Source of the DNA: Campylorhamphus procurvoides
Lineage: Eukaryota; Chordata; Aves; Passeriformes; Dendrocolaptidae
Reading direction: 5' to 3'
DNA: 64,000 nt
NCBI GenBank assembly: GCA_013396655.1
Contig: WBMV01008260.1
Span: 293,531-357,530, forward strand
Numbering within the stretch: the stretch's first letter is position 1; each line of letters starts with the position of its first letter. A model generated the notes under the pieces. The model was not told the DNA's origin. It was given only the letters and a program-made list of their open reading frames with translations, and ran no database searches. The translations under genes were made by a program, and so were the position numbers. Positions 63,355 through 64,000 of this stretch are shown here, piece after piece.

Positions 63355-64000
63355 ACTAGACAGATTCTGAAGATTAGGTGCTCCCACGCTGTAAGCTTGA
63401 GGCTTGAAAAGTGGACACTTTAGAATAGTCTGGAATATGCCTTTCTCCTAAACAATAAAGGCATCTTGCACACCAGTAAACAGAAGCCAGAAAGAATCAA
63501 GTTACTTTCTTGAGAAGGTTCAAATAAAAAATGAAGAACTGAGATAAACATGCAGAAGCTGTACACATCTCCCCAGAGGCAATGAAGGAAAGAACTGTTC
63601 AGGATTTACCAAAGAAATTCTAACCCAAGATCACACACTGTTGAGAGCTGTCAAAAAAACAAAGAACTCCAGCACTATTGTGTCACTGAGAAAGGAAACA
63701 TTATGAGCCGTTTCTCATTATACATACATGCATAAATCACAAAGCTCACATACTAAAGTGCTGAAGGAATAAAATATGTGGTCTCAAGTGACACAGTTTA
63801 CTCATATACTCTGTGTGAATGTATATGCTGATTAACGCTTCAAGCCGGGAGATAATTTTATCCATCTTATATAGGTTATACTTTCTGAATATATGCTTTT
63901 TTAAATCTTTACTAGTAAACTTAGAATTCTTCTCTACGGTGGTGTAACAAAATATCAGATTTGGCCCTAATCCTTAAACTGTGTTATGGTTTCAGACTGA
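63355..64000. other. Non-coding AT-rich sequence, no gene seen
   Basis: No frame of 60 codons or more, no recognised repeat and no RNA gene in the final 646 bases. Confidence 0.5.

Noticed and set aside
1..64000. CRISPR arrays, operons, prophage or defence systems
   Set aside because: No regularly spaced repeats, no dense coding and no bacterial signals. CR1 and microsatellites show vertebrate nuclear DNA.

Overview
The window reads as intergenic or intronic DNA from a vertebrate nuclear genome, most likely a bird. All six frames are broken by frequent stops. The longest Met-to-stop frame free of simple repeat is about 142 codons and owes part of its length to a poly-A run. There are no closely packed genes, ribosome binding sites or operons. 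The base composition is AT-rich with few CpGs, and microsatellites and homopolymers are common. The best taxonomic clue is a 5'-truncated CR1 LINE 3' end at about 39646-39938, ending in the ATTCTATG-type tail typical of CR1 in birds, with related forms in crocodilians and turtles. Three more worn CR1-like fragments (2740-2955, 18376-18452, 24466-24522) and one probable MIR-like SINE relic (about 53845-53985) fit an amniote.

Layout. 1-24.4 kb: AT-rich non-coding DNA with two minus-strand CR1-like relics, T/G-rich tracts, poly-A runs and a few homeodomain- or octamer-rich patches that could be enhancers. 24.4-25.6 kb: a CR1 scrap, then a large GGAA/GAAA polypurine microsatellite interrupted by a 221-base assembly gap. 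25.6-39 kb: featureless AT-rich DNA with one TGATTGAT-rich candidate regulatory patch near 33.8 kb. 39-41.2 kb: a purine-skewed block holding a splice-flanked 90-bp open segment, the CR1 copy, a GGGA tract able to form a G-quadruplex and a perfect 14-bp-stem hairpin. 41.2-53.7 kb: plain sequence with a (CA)13 repeat and a 20-bp tandem duplication with homeodomain cores. 53.74-54.08 kb: a short GC- and CpG-richer patch containing the MIR-like relic. 54-64 kb: plain sequence with a direct repeat at 57.3 kb, a nested hairpin at 58.5 kb, a GC-richer stretch at 59.6-60.4 kb and a 22-bp perfect palindrome at 63.3 kb.

I recognise no protein-coding gene, tRNA, rRNA, known ncRNA, CRISPR array or intact mobile element. 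The open frames that exist look like chance or simple-repeat translations. No set of genes works together here. The regulatory and structural elements are hypotheses from motif and symmetry reading, and conservation or transcript data would decide them. No undescribed system could be supported.
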